From positions 2,197,501 to 2,261,500 of the forward strand of contig NZ_CP049869.1 in the NCBI RefSeq assembly GCF_011300455.1: a stretch of 64,000 nt of DNA. Direction: 5' to 3'. Every line of letters begins with the position of its first letter. Position 1 is the first letter of the stretch. Source of the DNA: Sphingomonas piscis. GTDB taxonomy: Bacteria; Pseudomonadota; Alphaproteobacteria; Sphingomonadales; Sphingomonadaceae. The position numbers were made by a program, and so were the translations under genes. This document shows positions 1 through 7,916 of this stretch, in pieces. The notes beneath the pieces were generated by a model that saw nothing but the letters and a program-made list of their open reading frames with translations, ran no database searches and had not been told where the DNA came from.

Positions 1-438
1 GTGTTCTGGATGCATGAGAACTGGATCCTGCTGATCTGTTTGGCCGCTGGGATGCTGGTGTGGGTGACGCCGCGCCGCTGGTGGGGCGGAGGCCTCGCGC
101 TCGCCTGGTTCGATGCGGTGGGGCTGGCGGTTTATTCAACCTATGGCGCGGCCAAGGGGCTAGCATTCGGCGCTGCGCCCTTGCCGGCGTTCGGCATGGG
201 CGTGATCACCGCCTGTGTCGGCGGGATCCTGCGCGATGTACTGGCGGGGGAGCCGTCGATCCTTCTTCGGCCGGAGCTGTATGTGACCGCCGGTGCGCTT
301 GCGTCCGGGCTGATGGTGCTACTGACGGTGCTCGGCGTGCCGGAGGTGCCCGCGGGCGCCATCGCGGCACTGAGCGGCTTCGCGTTGCGCGCCGCGGCGA
401 TCGCGCGGGGATGGGCGCTGCCGGCCTATCGGCGCTAG
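1..438 (+). CDS. UPF0126/TRIC-type membrane channel protein, 5' end cut by the window
   Basis: Only about the last 145 residues are present; the frame is open from base 1 and the family is usually about 200 residues, so the N-terminus lies outside the window. The visible part is almost entirely hydrophobic, with four or more membrane segments. It contains the glycine-rich family signature GGILRDVLAGEPS near residues 75-87, which in UPF0126/YicG-like proteins sits in the second three-helix half. The family is related to trimeric intracellular cation channels in the inner membrane; the ion carried is not evident. It converges on the next gene with a 4-base overlap. Confidence 0.8.
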   Translation: MFWMHENWILLICLAAGMLVWVTPRRWWGGGLALAWFDAVGLAVYSTYGAAKGLAFGAAPLPAFGMGVITACVGGILRDVLAGEPSILLRPELYVTAGALASGLMVLLTVLGVPEVPAGAIAALSGFALRAAAIARGWALPAYRR

Positions 439-896
439 GAGGCGGAGATGCGCTCCACAGTTGCGGTCTGGGCGATGCCGGGAACATCCACCTCGTCCCC
501 CTCTTCGGCTCCCATCAGGGCGCGGCCGAGCGGAGAGGCGAAGGAGATGAGGCCGGCGGCGGGGTCTGCTTCGTCGTGGCCGACGATGGTCAGGGTGCGT
601 TGCTTGCCCGACTGGTCGATCGTGACCCGGGTGCCGATCGCGACGGTGTCGCCGGCGGGCGCAGGGGCGATCTGGGCGGAGGCGAGGCGGGCGCGCCAGT
701 AGCGGAGATCACGCTGCACCTTTTTGCGCTGCTCCTCATCGCTAGTGGCCGCGAGCTGGGCCTCCACCTCTGCGGTGCGCTGCTCAAGAAGTGAATAGCC
801 GCGGGGCGTGACGATGTTGGGGCCGGGCGGGATCGGCAATTCGAACTTGGGTTCGAGATGCTCGTCATCGCTTTCCCGGCGGAAGGCGACGCTCAT
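435..896 (-). CDS. GreA/GreB-family transcription elongation factor
   Basis: 153 residues. The middle, about residues 45-80, is a charged helical stretch that would form the Gre coiled coil. The C-terminal half has the GreA/GreB domain pattern with TIVGHDEADP and the signature SPLGRALMG near residues 121-129, followed by GDEVDV. Gre factors bind RNA polymerase through this domain and use acidic residues at the coiled-coil tip to stimulate cleavage of backtracked RNA. The N-terminus (MSVAFRRESDDEH) matches the alphaproteobacterial GreB-like subgroup as I remember it. The gene is monocistronic and convergent with the preceding membrane gene. Confidence 0.85.
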   Translation of the reverse strand: MSVAFRRESDDEHLEPKFELPIPPGPNIVTPRGYSLLEQRTAEVEAQLAATSDEEQRKKVQRDLRYWRARLASAQIAPAPAGDTVAIGTRVTIDQSGKQRTLTIVGHDEADPAAGLISFASPLGRALMGAEEGDEVDVPGIAQTATVERISAS

Positions 897-1042
897 AGGG
901 TGTTTGTCCGTTCCATGGGGCGACCTTGCGCCCTTTCGGCGCGTCCCGAAAGCTGAAGATTGCGGAGCCAGGCATTTTGTCGCGCGGGCGAAACCATCCG
1001 CATTTCAGGACGTTGGCGTTCGAAACAGAGGGACAAATCGGC

Positions 1043-1603
1043 ATGCGTAAAATCGTCTGCGCGTCTGTAAGTGCGCTTGTGTTGTTGTCTGCCTGCAAGA
1101 CCGACAATGCCGTGGTAGATGGCGTCAAAAGTGCGGGCTCCGCGGTTGCGGACGGGGTCGGCAATGTCACCACATCCCTCGTGAAGGTCGACCTGTCCAA
1201 CGTGCTGAACGACTTGGCGCTGGACCTGAACGTCGACAAGTCGAACATCCCGATCAACGCGCAGATTCCCATCTCACTGGCCGCTAACGTATGCGGCATC
1301 TCCATCAACATCCTGTCGATCGGCGGCGGCGGCGAGAGCAAGGGCTGCACCGCGACGACCGCCTCCCCCGAGCTGGTGCAGGCGGTTCAGCAGCAACTGG
1401 CCGCCAACGGCGGTGTCGGCGGCGGCGCGCAGACCAACGGAGGGGCGACCAGCACCAGCGGAACGGTGAGCAATGGCGGAACCACTGCGCCGGTGACGAG
1501 CAATACGACCACCAGCGGCACCACGACGACAGGGACCACGACCGCTCCGCCGACCACCGCGGCCGGTACGACGCAGACGAACAGCACCAGCACTCCCCAG
1601 TAA
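1043..1603 (+). CDS. Lipoprotein A of a tandem trio, Thr/Ser/Gly-rich tail
   Basis: 186 residues starting at the ATG directly before a lipoprotein signal; a longer in-frame reading from 926 has no signal and is unlikely. The lipobox is LLSAC, with the lipidated Cys near residue 17. A globular domain of about 80 residues follows (VKVDLSNVLNDLALDLNV, then AANVCGISIN and CTATTASPEL), then a low-complexity tail of Thr, Ser and Gly ending TNSTSTPQ. The globular domain recurs in lipoprotein C and the tail recurs in lipoprotein B. Function unknown. The three genes are closely spaced and probably form one operon. Confidence 0.75.
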   Translation: MRKIVCASVSALVLLSACKTDNAVVDGVKSAGSAVADGVGNVTTSLVKVDLSNVLNDLALDLNVDKSNIPINAQIPISLAANVCGISINILSIGGGGESKGCTATTASPELVQAVQQQLAANGGVGGGAQTNGGATSTSGTVSNGGTTAPVTSNTTTSGTTTTGTTTAPPTTAAGTTQTNSTSTPQ

Positions 1604-1625
1604 ACGCCTCGCTTTGGAGATTTTC

Positions 1626-1856
1626 ATGACCTCAGTCCCATTCAAGCTTTCGTTGCTTGCCGCCGGTGTGGCCATGGCGCTCACTGCGTGCGAGTCTCAG
1701 TCCGGTGCGCCGGCCGCGGCAGGGGAAACGGCGGTCCCGGCGCCGGACGCTGGTTCCAGCACCACGTCGGGAACGACGACGCCTGGAACGACAACGGCGC
1801 CGCCGACGACCGCCGGCGGGACGACCCAGACCAACAGCACCAACACTCCCCAATAA
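1626..1856 (+). CDS. Lipoprotein B, a short chimera-like member of the trio
   Basis: 76 residues from the ATG that begins MTSVPF, the same start as lipoprotein C; a start 12 bases upstream is also open. The signal peptide ends in the lipobox LTAC. Its first 50 residues closely match lipoprotein C, and its last 30 residues match the Thr-rich tail of lipoprotein A (TTAPPTTAGGTTQTNSTNTPQ, one residue longer than half of it shown here as TTAPPTT). The globular domain found in A and C is absent. It therefore looks like an A/C-type gene that lost its middle by recombination between low-complexity stretches. Whether it is functional cannot be told. Confidence 0.6.
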   Translation: MTSVPFKLSLLAAGVAMALTACESQSGAPAAAGETAVPAPDAGSSTTSGTTTPGTTTAPPTTAGGTTQTNSTNTPQ

Positions 1857-1877
1857 ACCAACGCGTTGGAGATCCCC

Positions 1878-2396
1878 ATGACCTCAGTTCCGTTCAGGTT
1901 TTCCCTACTGGCTGCCGGTGCAGCGCTGGCGCTTGCCGCCTGCGACTCCCAATCCCGCGAGCCTTCCTCCGCCGGCGACACGGCGGTGTCGGCGCCGGAT
2001 TCCGGGACGAGCACCGGCGGCGGCACGTCGACCGGCACCGGAACGTCGACAGGCACGGGGACGAGCAGCGGCGGCGGAACGAGCACTGGCGGTAGCACCG
2101 GAGGCGTGCCGGCGCTGGTCAGCGTCAACCTGCAGAATGTTCTCAACAACCTTTCGGTCGAACTGAACGTTAACCGCAACAACATCCCGGTCACCGCGCA
2201 GGTGCCGATCGATGTAGCGGCGAGCGTCTGCGGCGTGTCGGTCAGCGCACTGTCGGCAAGCATCGCCAGCGGAACGGCGAGCTGCACCGCGACAACCACT
2301 TCGGCGCAGCTCAACCAGGCGGTCCAGCAGCAGATCGCCTCCGGCGGCGACGTGACGGGCGGTCCGCAGACGATGGGAAGCACGCCGAGCAACTAA
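1878..2396 (+). CDS. Lipoprotein C of the trio
   Basis: 172 residues from the ATG beginning MTSVPF. The lipobox is LAAC near residue 17. A Gly/Thr/Ser linker with several STGTGT-type repeats (about residues 40-75) leads to a globular domain (VSVNLQNVLNNLSVELNV, then AASVCGVSVS and CTATTTSAQL) homologous to that of lipoprotein A. Both domains carry two conserved Cys that could pair. There is no long tail after the domain, unlike A. A strong terminator hairpin follows about 100 bases downstream, which supports an A-B-C operon ending here. Confidence 0.75.
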   Translation: MTSVPFRFSLLAAGAALALAACDSQSREPSSAGDTAVSAPDSGTSTGGGTSTGTGTSTGTGTSSGGGTSTGGSTGGVPALVSVNLQNVLNNLSVELNVNRNNIPVTAQVPIDVAASVCGVSVSALSASIASGTASCTATTTSAQLNQAVQQQIASGGDVTGGPQTMGSTPSN

Positions 2397-2493
2397 AACG
2401 AACCATATCGGTAAATTCTTGTTGACATCGTCACGCTGTTCGACTACCACTTAGGAACAGTGAAGAATTGCGAGTCGCCGGACGGGCGGCTCA

Positions 2494-2531
2494 GAAGGGC
2501 CGGGCAGCTTGAGTGCTGCGCCGGCCCTTTT
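2494..2531 (+). terminator. Rho-independent terminator after the lipoprotein trio
   Basis: The sequence AAGGGCCGG with an imperfect CAGC extension, a short loop containing TTGAGT, and the complementary GCTG...CCGGCCC runs directly into TTTT. The stem is long and GC-rich. It lies downstream of lipoprotein C and before the gene transfer agent relic, so it probably ends the lipoprotein operon. Confidence 0.8.
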
Positions 2532-2612
2532 GCTTGGAACAAGTCTTTCGAACGCCGCTGGATCTTAGACAGGCTCAGGACCGCGGCTCCTGAAGACGAA
2601 GGGCTAAAGGAC

Positions 2613-3023
2613 ATGGATGTGGCGAAGCGGGGATCGGCGGGGGCCGAGGGTGGCGCGCGGGCGCTGCAGCTAACGGATGGCAAGAAGCCGCAGATGCGTG
2701 CAGCGAACCAGTGCGGTTGGACCAAAGCAAAGGAAGCCGAATTTCTGGGTGCACTTGAGGAGACGTGCAACGTCACCGCAGCGGCGGCGGTCGCAAGTGT
2801 ATCGGTCAGCTCCGCCTATCGTCGCCGACGCACGCATGCGGCGTTCCGCATCGGCTGGCACGAGGCGATCGGGGTTGCCTATCAACAGTTGGAACTGGCG
2901 CTGATCGAGCGGGCGCTAGTTGGGACGGAGAAGATCGTCCGCCGCGGCGACGGTAGCGAAGAGGTGATGCGGGATTATCCCAACGCCATCGCCATGACTT
3001 TGCTGAAAACGGGTTCATCCTAG
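2613..3023 (+). CDS. Gene transfer agent gp1-like (small terminase-like) DNA-binding protein, C-terminus probably lost
   Basis: 136 residues from the ATG beginning MDVAKRG; an upstream extension would read through the terminator. Residues 30-75 (WTKAKEAEFLGALEETCNV, then ASVSVSSAYRRRR) have the form of a helix-turn-helix unit seen in the first gene of rhodobacterial and sphingomonad GTA clusters. It is followed by a helical stretch with LIERALVGTEKIV and YPNAIAMTLLKT. Relatives continue beyond LLKTH with more helix, but here the frame stops after three residues. A large terminase gene would be expected next and is absent. This is best read as the left edge of a decayed GTA cluster. Confidence 0.6.
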   Translation: MDVAKRGSAGAEGGARALQLTDGKKPQMRAANQCGWTKAKEAEFLGALEETCNVTAAAAVASVSVSSAYRRRRTHAAFRIGWHEAIGVAYQQLELALIERALVGTEKIVRRGDGSEEVMRDYPNAIAMTLLKTGSS

Positions 3024-3076
3024 CGCCGACAAACTACCACCTGATCTGGGAGGCCGCGCAGAATGGGCCGCTGCCG

Positions 3077-3487
3077 GTGCGGGAGGCGATGATTCGGCGG
3101 CTTCCCGAATTGGACAATGTGTTGCTCAACCAGATTCGGGTGGGGATCTTGTTCACCTTGTTCATGACCATCGGGTTGCGGGCGAGAGGAGGCAATGCGG
3201 GGCTGCATAAAAGGATGATGATCCTGGGCACGGCCATCGCGCTTCCACCCGCATTCGCGCGGATGACATGGTTGCCGACGACGATGCCGGGGAGCCCTCT
3301 GGCGCAGGACTTGTACGTGTTGCTAGCGGTGTCCCCGATGTTTGCCTGGGACGTGATCCGCAACCGGTCGGTGCACCGTGCTTACTGGGTGTGGCTGGCA
3401 GGTTTCGTGGCCGTGAGCGCGATCGTGCATTTGTTGTGGGACACGCCATGGTGGCACGCAGCGGCCCGGCAAATGATGGGTGTTTGA
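3077..3487 (+). pseudogene. C-terminal part of a multi-pass membrane protein, probably truncated
   Basis: The annotated GTG start gives 136 residues, but the same frame stays open upstream to at least base 2990, with protein-like sequence (GFILAPTNYHLIWEAA) that overlaps the end of the preceding gene in another frame. At least three membrane helices are visible. Similar sphingomonad membrane proteins, as I remember them, carry an extra N-terminal segment. It sits where a GTA large terminase gene would be expected between gp1 and the portal gene. I infer a deletion or insertion junction near 3010 that removed the end of one gene and the start of another. The function is unknown. Confidence 0.5.
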
Positions 3488-3561
3488 GGGGGAAATGACG
3501 AGTGGCATGCACAAGCGGGGTGCAGTGGCTTTAGCAATTCCTTAAATAGGAGCAGGCGAAC

Positions 3562-4712
3562 GTGGGATGGTGGTTCGGGCGCAAAGCTGCGCCGGCGGAC
3601 GTGAGGGCGTTTGCGCCCTCGTGGCTGAATACGGCCGACGTGGAGGTGGGGTTTGCTCGCTCCTATGAGGCGCGGTTTGCGGAGGTGTTTCACGACAATC
3701 CGGTGGGGCAGCGTTGTGTGCGGCTGGTGGCGGGGCTGGTGGGGTCGCTCACCGTCTATGCCGAGGTGGGCGATGAGCGGGCGGCAAAGCTGGTGCTTGC
3801 CGATGGGCTGCTGGAGGGCATTGCCGCGCACCTGATGTTGCATGGCAATGCATTCGTGCAGGCGGTGAGCAGTGACGGGGAGGTGCCGGACGAATTGTTC
3901 CTGCTTCGGCCGGAGCGGGTGAAGGTGCTGGCGGATGAGCGGGGGTGGCCTAGCGCTTACCTGTATGGCGCCGGGGAGCGGCAGGTTCGGATTGCACTTC
4001 GCGACGGGCTGGAGCGTCGGCAGGTGGCACATCTTCGAGCGCTGTCTCCGCGTGACGACCATTACGGAATGGGGTGCCTGGATGCGGCGATCGCTGCGGC
4101 GAGCGTGCACAATCGGGCGAGCCGCTGGAACAAGGCGTTGCTAGACAATGCGGCGCGGCCCTCGGGGCGCTGAGCTATGAGCCGGCCGATGGCGCGGTGC
4201 TGTCGGGCGAGCAGTTCGATCGATTGAAGACGGAGTTGGCGGCGGAGTTTTCGGGGTCCGGGAATGCCGGCCGCCCGCTGCTGCTGGAAGGCGGGCTGAA
4301 GTGGCAGGCGATGAGCCTGTCGCCGGCGGACATGGACTTCATCGCGCTGAAGGAAAGTGCGGCGCGGGACATCGCGCTGGCGTTCGGTGTGCCGCCGGTG
4401 CTGGTCGGGCTTCCGGGCGATGCGACCTATGCGAATGCTCGGGAGGCGGGGCGGGCCTTGTACCGGCAAACCGTGCTGCCGATGGCGGCACGGGTGCTTG
4501 CCGGATTGTCGGCGATGTTGAGCGACTGGCTGGGTGAGGTGAAACTGGCGGTCGATACGGATCAGCTGAGCGAGCTGGCGGAGGACCGGGCGCGGTTGTG
4601 GGAGATGGTGGGGGTCGCGACGTTTCTGAGCGATGAGGAGAAGAGGGGGATGTTGGGCTTTGCAGGCCCTCCCCCAACCCCTCCCGTATTGCGGGAGGGG
4701 AGTGAGCGATGA
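3562..4712 (+). pseudogene. HK97-type phage portal protein of a gene transfer agent, frameshifted
   Basis: The GTG start gives MGWWFGRK, typical of portal proteins, and the first 200 residues match the HK97-type portal fold region. At 4164-4167 (GGGG) the frame breaks. Adding one G restores PSGALSYEP and the remaining portal sequence in the next frame, including DFIALKESAARDIALAFGVPP and the NAREAGRALYR stretch typical of portal C-terminal halves. The restored product would be about 383 residues, normal for this family. The portal forms the DNA entry ring of the capsid. The following DUF6127 gene overlaps the end by ATGA. The single-base loss may be real decay or a homopolymer error. Confidence 0.8.
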
Positions 4713-5020
4713 CTGGCGATGCGGTGTTGGCGACGTTGATGGCGCAGGCTGAAGGAAAGGGCGTGGACCTGATCACCCTTCGGGCCCTGGTCGAGGAGTC
4801 GAGCCAGGCGGGGGCGCGGCGGGCGCTTGGGGCGCTGGGGCTGGATGACGAGCGGGCGCGGCGGGATATGGACGAGCTGCGCGAGCTGCTCGCCGCCTGG
4901 CGCGAGGCGAAGCGGAGCGTGTGGAAGGCGGTGGCGGGCTGGTTCGCTCGGCTGGCGCTGGCGATGGCGCTGGTGGGGCTGGCGGTGCGGTTTCGCTTGT
5001 CGGACCTGGTGGGGGCGTGA
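4709..5020 (+). CDS. DUF6127-like small protein of a gene transfer agent cluster
   Basis: 103 residues, translationally coupled to the portal gene by ATGA. Residues 1-75 are helical and charged (LITLRALVEESSQ, then RRALGALGLDDERARRDMDELRE), and the last 25 are a hydrophobic membrane segment. From memory, sphingomonad GTA clusters carry such a gene between portal and prohead protease, which is exactly its place here. Its role in particle production is not established. The gene itself is intact, although its surroundings are decayed. Confidence 0.65.
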   Translation: MTGDAVLATLMAQAEGKGVDLITLRALVEESSQAGARRALGALGLDDERARRDMDELRELLAAWREAKRSVWKAVAGWFARLALAMALVGLAVRFRLSDLVGA

Positions 5021-5328
5021 GGTTCGCGGGCTATGCGGCTTTGTTCGACCGGGTGGACCGGGGCGGGGACGTGATCCGGCCGGGGGCTTTCGCGGAGGCG
5101 CTGAAGCGAGGTGGACAGGTGCCGTTGTTGTGGCAGCACAAGGCGGGCGCAGTCATTGGACGGATCGAGCATCTGAGCTCCAAGTTGATGATCGGCGGGA
5201 AGCAGGTGGTTGGTGGGCGGGGGTCGCCCGTGCCATTGCCGAGCGGAGGTTCGACCGCTGACACCGAGGCCCGGGCGGCAATCTCCGCCATTGTGACGCG
5301 ACTTAAGGAGCATGGCCTGATCGACTGA
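5017..5328 (+). pseudogene. Fusion of prohead protease N-terminus with DUF2793 C-terminus, a deletion scar
   Basis: 103 codons from a GTG that overlaps the previous stop. Residues 1-54 (FAGYAALFDRVDRGGDVI, then PLLWQHK and IGRIEHL) are the start of an HK97-type prohead protease, normally about 150 residues or more. From about residue 56 the sequence changes to KQVVGGRG and then GGSTADTEARAAISAIVTRL ending in HGLID, which is the characteristic end of DUF2793 proteins, usually the last gene of sphingomonad GTA clusters. The capsid, connector, tail and tape-measure genes expected between them are missing. The simplest explanation is one in-frame deletion with its junction near 5180. Confidence 0.75.
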
Positions 5329-5435
5329 TGCATTGCGGCAACAGCTTGTGGTTTTGCCAGCTTGCGCGCGAACTTACCCCATAATAGTATGTTCTCACAG
5401 TTTCATAATGAGACCTGCTCGAAAGGGGATAATCA

Positions 5436-6275
5436 ATGCGGAAGACGGCCATTGCGGTGGCGTTTGCCACGACCATGTTGGCGACGCCTGCGGTCGCTCG
5501 TGACGGCGCATGGTATGCGGGTATCGAAGGCGGTTTGCTGCTCGCCGAAGATATCGATCTGGACTATTCCGACCCGACGGTTGTCGTTGCAGACGGAATC
5601 CTTCTTGATCACGGCACCGGCGTCGATGCCGATATCATCGGCGGGTACGACTTCGGCATGTTCCGGCTTGAAGCTGAGTCGGGTTACAAGCGTGCGCCGA
5701 TCAAGCAGATTTCGGTTGCTGCGCAGACGGATCTGCTGACCGGCTCCGGTGCTGGTGGCGGTGCTATTCTCGACAGCGATGGCAGCAGCAAAGTCATCTC
5801 CGGGATGGGCAACCTCTTGCTTGACTTTGGCGATGACGAGCCGTGGAGCGGTTTCGTCGGTGGTGGCGTCGGTCTGGCGCGCGTGACCGTCGATATGCTC
5901 GACATCAAGACCACCGATCGCGCGCTCGCTTGGCAGCTGCTCGCCGGTGTGCGCGGTTCGATCACTCCGCGCCTGCAGGCAGGTTTGAAGTATCGCTACT
6001 TCAACACGAGGAAGCTTGATCTCGGCAATGACGATGCGGTTGTGCCGTTTGCGCTTAGCGGCGGTAAGTTCCGGTCGCACAGCTTGCTCGCAAGCCTGAT
6101 CTACAACTTCTGGACGCCGCCGGCGCCGCCGCCTCCGGTCGTCGAGACCCCGGTTGCCCCGCCCCCGCCGGCCACTCAGACCTGCCCGGACGGATCGGTG
6201 ATCCTGGCGACGGACGCGTGCCCCGTGCCGCCGCCGCCGCCGCCGCCGCCGGCTCCGGAGCCCGAGCGCGGCTAA
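5436..6275 (+). CDS. Outer membrane beta-barrel protein (opacity/OmpA N-terminal type) with proline-rich tail
   Basis: 279 residues with a signal peptide ending AVARDG. Residues 25-225 alternate polar and hydrophobic strands with barrel-like motifs (GAWYAGIEGG, LKYRYFNT, LLASLIYNF), as in eight-stranded OmpA/opacity barrels. The last 55 residues are proline-rich (PPAPPPP blocks) around TCPDGSVILATDACP, resembling the linker before a peptidoglycan-binding OmpA domain. That domain is absent: the gene stops after PEPERG and a terminator follows at once. It may be a naturally short family member or a truncation. The protein would sit in the outer membrane; no substrate can be assigned. Confidence 0.8.
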   Translation: MRKTAIAVAFATTMLATPAVARDGAWYAGIEGGLLLAEDIDLDYSDPTVVVADGILLDHGTGVDADIIGGYDFGMFRLEAESGYKRAPIKQISVAAQTDLLTGSGAGGGAILDSDGSSKVISGMGNLLLDFGDDEPWSGFVGGGVGLARVTVDMLDIKTTDRALAWQLLAGVRGSITPRLQAGLKYRYFNTRKLDLGNDDAVVPFALSGGKFRSHSLLASLIYNFWTPPAPPPPVVETPVAPPPPATQTCPDGSVILATDACPVPPPPPPPPAPEPERG

Positions 6276-6298
6276 GCTGAGCTCAGGTGATTAAATGA

Positions 6299-6333
6299 AG
6301 AGCGGGGCGACATTGGTCGCTCCGCTCTTTTTT
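6299..6333 (+). terminator. Rho-independent terminator after the barrel gene
   Basis: AGAGCGG and its complement CCGCTCT enclose an inner CGAC/GTCG helix and a short ATTG loop, followed by six T residues. It lies 25 bases after the stop of the outer membrane gene. On the other strand it could also help to end the convergent L,D-transpeptidase transcript. Confidence 0.85.
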
Positions 6334-6377
6334 CTTTTTGATCGACGGAAAGTTTCCGCCGAAGCTTAGTCGCGTGA

Positions 6378-7727
6378 CTAGCGCGTTGCGGTCGGCACGG
6401 GCGCGCTGACCGCAGCCACCTGAGCACCCGGCACGTCCCAACCATAGATGTCGTCCAGGTAAGCAATGCCAGTGCTCGTCGGCTTAGCCGTCAGGTAGCT
6501 GAGATAGACGGGTATGCCGGCCGGCAGCTTGGTTCGGATTTCCGGATCCTTAGACGGCGCGACGGCATCTTGGCCAAGCAGCCAGCGCGCGAGCCGGGGA
6601 GCCGCTTCCAAACGCACGCAGCCGTTACTTCTGTCGCGGCGGGCAAGATTGAAATAGTCGCGTTGCGGCGTGTCGTGGAGGAAAATGTCCTGCCCGTTGG
6701 GGAACGGGAATTTCATCTTGCCCATCGAATTCGTGGGTCCAGGCAATTGCCGCACGCGGATCTGCTTGGCGCCGGCCGCAACCGCTTTCCAATCGACCGT
6801 GTCGGGCGAAATCACCGCCGCATCCTCGCTCCAGTCGGCCACAATCTCGTAGCCGCGCGCCTTCAGATATTTGGCGCCTTCCTTGAGATAGCCCGGCGCA
6901 ACCTTCTGACGAACCAGGTGATGGGGCACATTCCAATAAGGATTGAACGTCATGTAATGCATGATGCTGGCGATCATGGGCGTCGGCAGGCCAAAGTTCT
7001 TCTTGTCACCGACGACCACCTTCATCGAGTCCACGACGCGGCCGTTCTCATACATGTAAAGCATCTGCGAGCCGGCATCGACGAAGATGAACTTGCCCGC
7101 GGAGGGCAGCGAACGCACCCTTTCCAGATTAGCGAGAAGACGCGGGTCGGGCGTCATGTTGCCGGCACTTTGACCCTGCAGCCATGCCGCGTCACGCAAT
7201 TGCGCGTAGACGGGGTTCAGGTTCGATGTGCTGTTCACATAGGCTTGCAGCGATGGCGCCGCAGCGGCCGTGAGCAGGATCTGGTCGGCACGTGTGCCCT
7301 GCGGTGCGAGAACCGGATAAGCGTAGATCATGCCAGGCGTCAGCTGCTTGAGCGACTGCACGTAGGCAACCCAGGCAGTGGACACGGCTCGCTCTGCCGC
7401 CGTGATGTCGGCCTTGTTGCCGCTGGCTGCCTGGCGGATCGCGGCCTGAATCTGTGCCGCATATTGCGGACCGGCGGCGAAGCCGTCGAACGGTGCGCGG
7501 TAGAGAACGCGCTGAACGTCCGCGAGCGCCGGGCTTGCGACCCCGCCGCGAAACCAAATCGGCGGAACGCTATAGCTCTTGTAAAAGGCGGCGACGGCAT
7601 TTTGAGCCGCAAGGCCGCCCGCGTCCGCAAAGCTCCCAGCAATTAGCGGTTGAACCTGCGCTTGAGCAGCGAGCGGAAGCGCAACGGTCAGCGCTGCGCC
7701 GGTAAAGAGTGTCGCGAGATGCTTCAT
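6378..7727 (-). CDS. L,D-transpeptidase (YcbB/YkuD family), exported
   Basis: 449 residues with a signal peptide ending AQAQ. The N-terminal 200 residues are helical and resemble the scaffold region of YcbB-type enzymes. The YkuD catalytic domain occupies about residues 210-400, with FIFVDAGSQMLYMYENG at its start, MTFNPYWNVP, IFLHDTP and the active-site stretch DRSNGCVRLE, whose Cys would form the acyl-enzyme. The common motif is SHGC; here Asn stands before Gly, and YcbB-type enzymes also vary there. The enzyme makes 3-3 cross-links in peptidoglycan or anchors proteins to it, in the periplasm. Single gene. Confidence 0.88.
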   Translation of the reverse strand: MKHLATLFTGAALTVALPLAAQAQVQPLIAGSFADAGGLAAQNAVAAFYKSYSVPPIWFRGGVASPALADVQRVLYRAPFDGFAAGPQYAAQIQAAIRQAASGNKADITAAERAVSTAWVAYVQSLKQLTPGMIYAYPVLAPQGTRADQILLTAAAAPSLQAYVNSTSNLNPVYAQLRDAAWLQGQSAGNMTPDPRLLANLERVRSLPSAGKFIFVDAGSQMLYMYENGRVVDSMKVVVGDKKNFGLPTPMIASIMHYMTFNPYWNVPHHLVRQKVAPGYLKEGAKYLKARGYEIVADWSEDAAVISPDTVDWKAVAAGAKQIRVRQLPGPTNSMGKMKFPFPNGQDIFLHDTPQRDYFNLARRDRSNGCVRLEAAPRLARWLLGQDAVAPSKDPEIRTKLPAGIPVYLSYLTAKPTSTGIAYLDDIYGWDVPGAQVAAVSAPVPTATR

Positions 7728-7916
7728 GATGTCCCTTTAATGCGCTTAAGCTGAACCCAAAACGTACGAGTTCGATCGTGCAAAGGCCAAGCTTGTCACG
7801 AGCTTAGCACTCAAAATGTGAGAAGGCGTGACTCTTTTGCAATGCGCTTCCACCACTTGGAGCAGCGCTCGATCCGTAGCATAGGCAAGTCCACCGCATG
7901 CCGGACTGAAGGAAGA

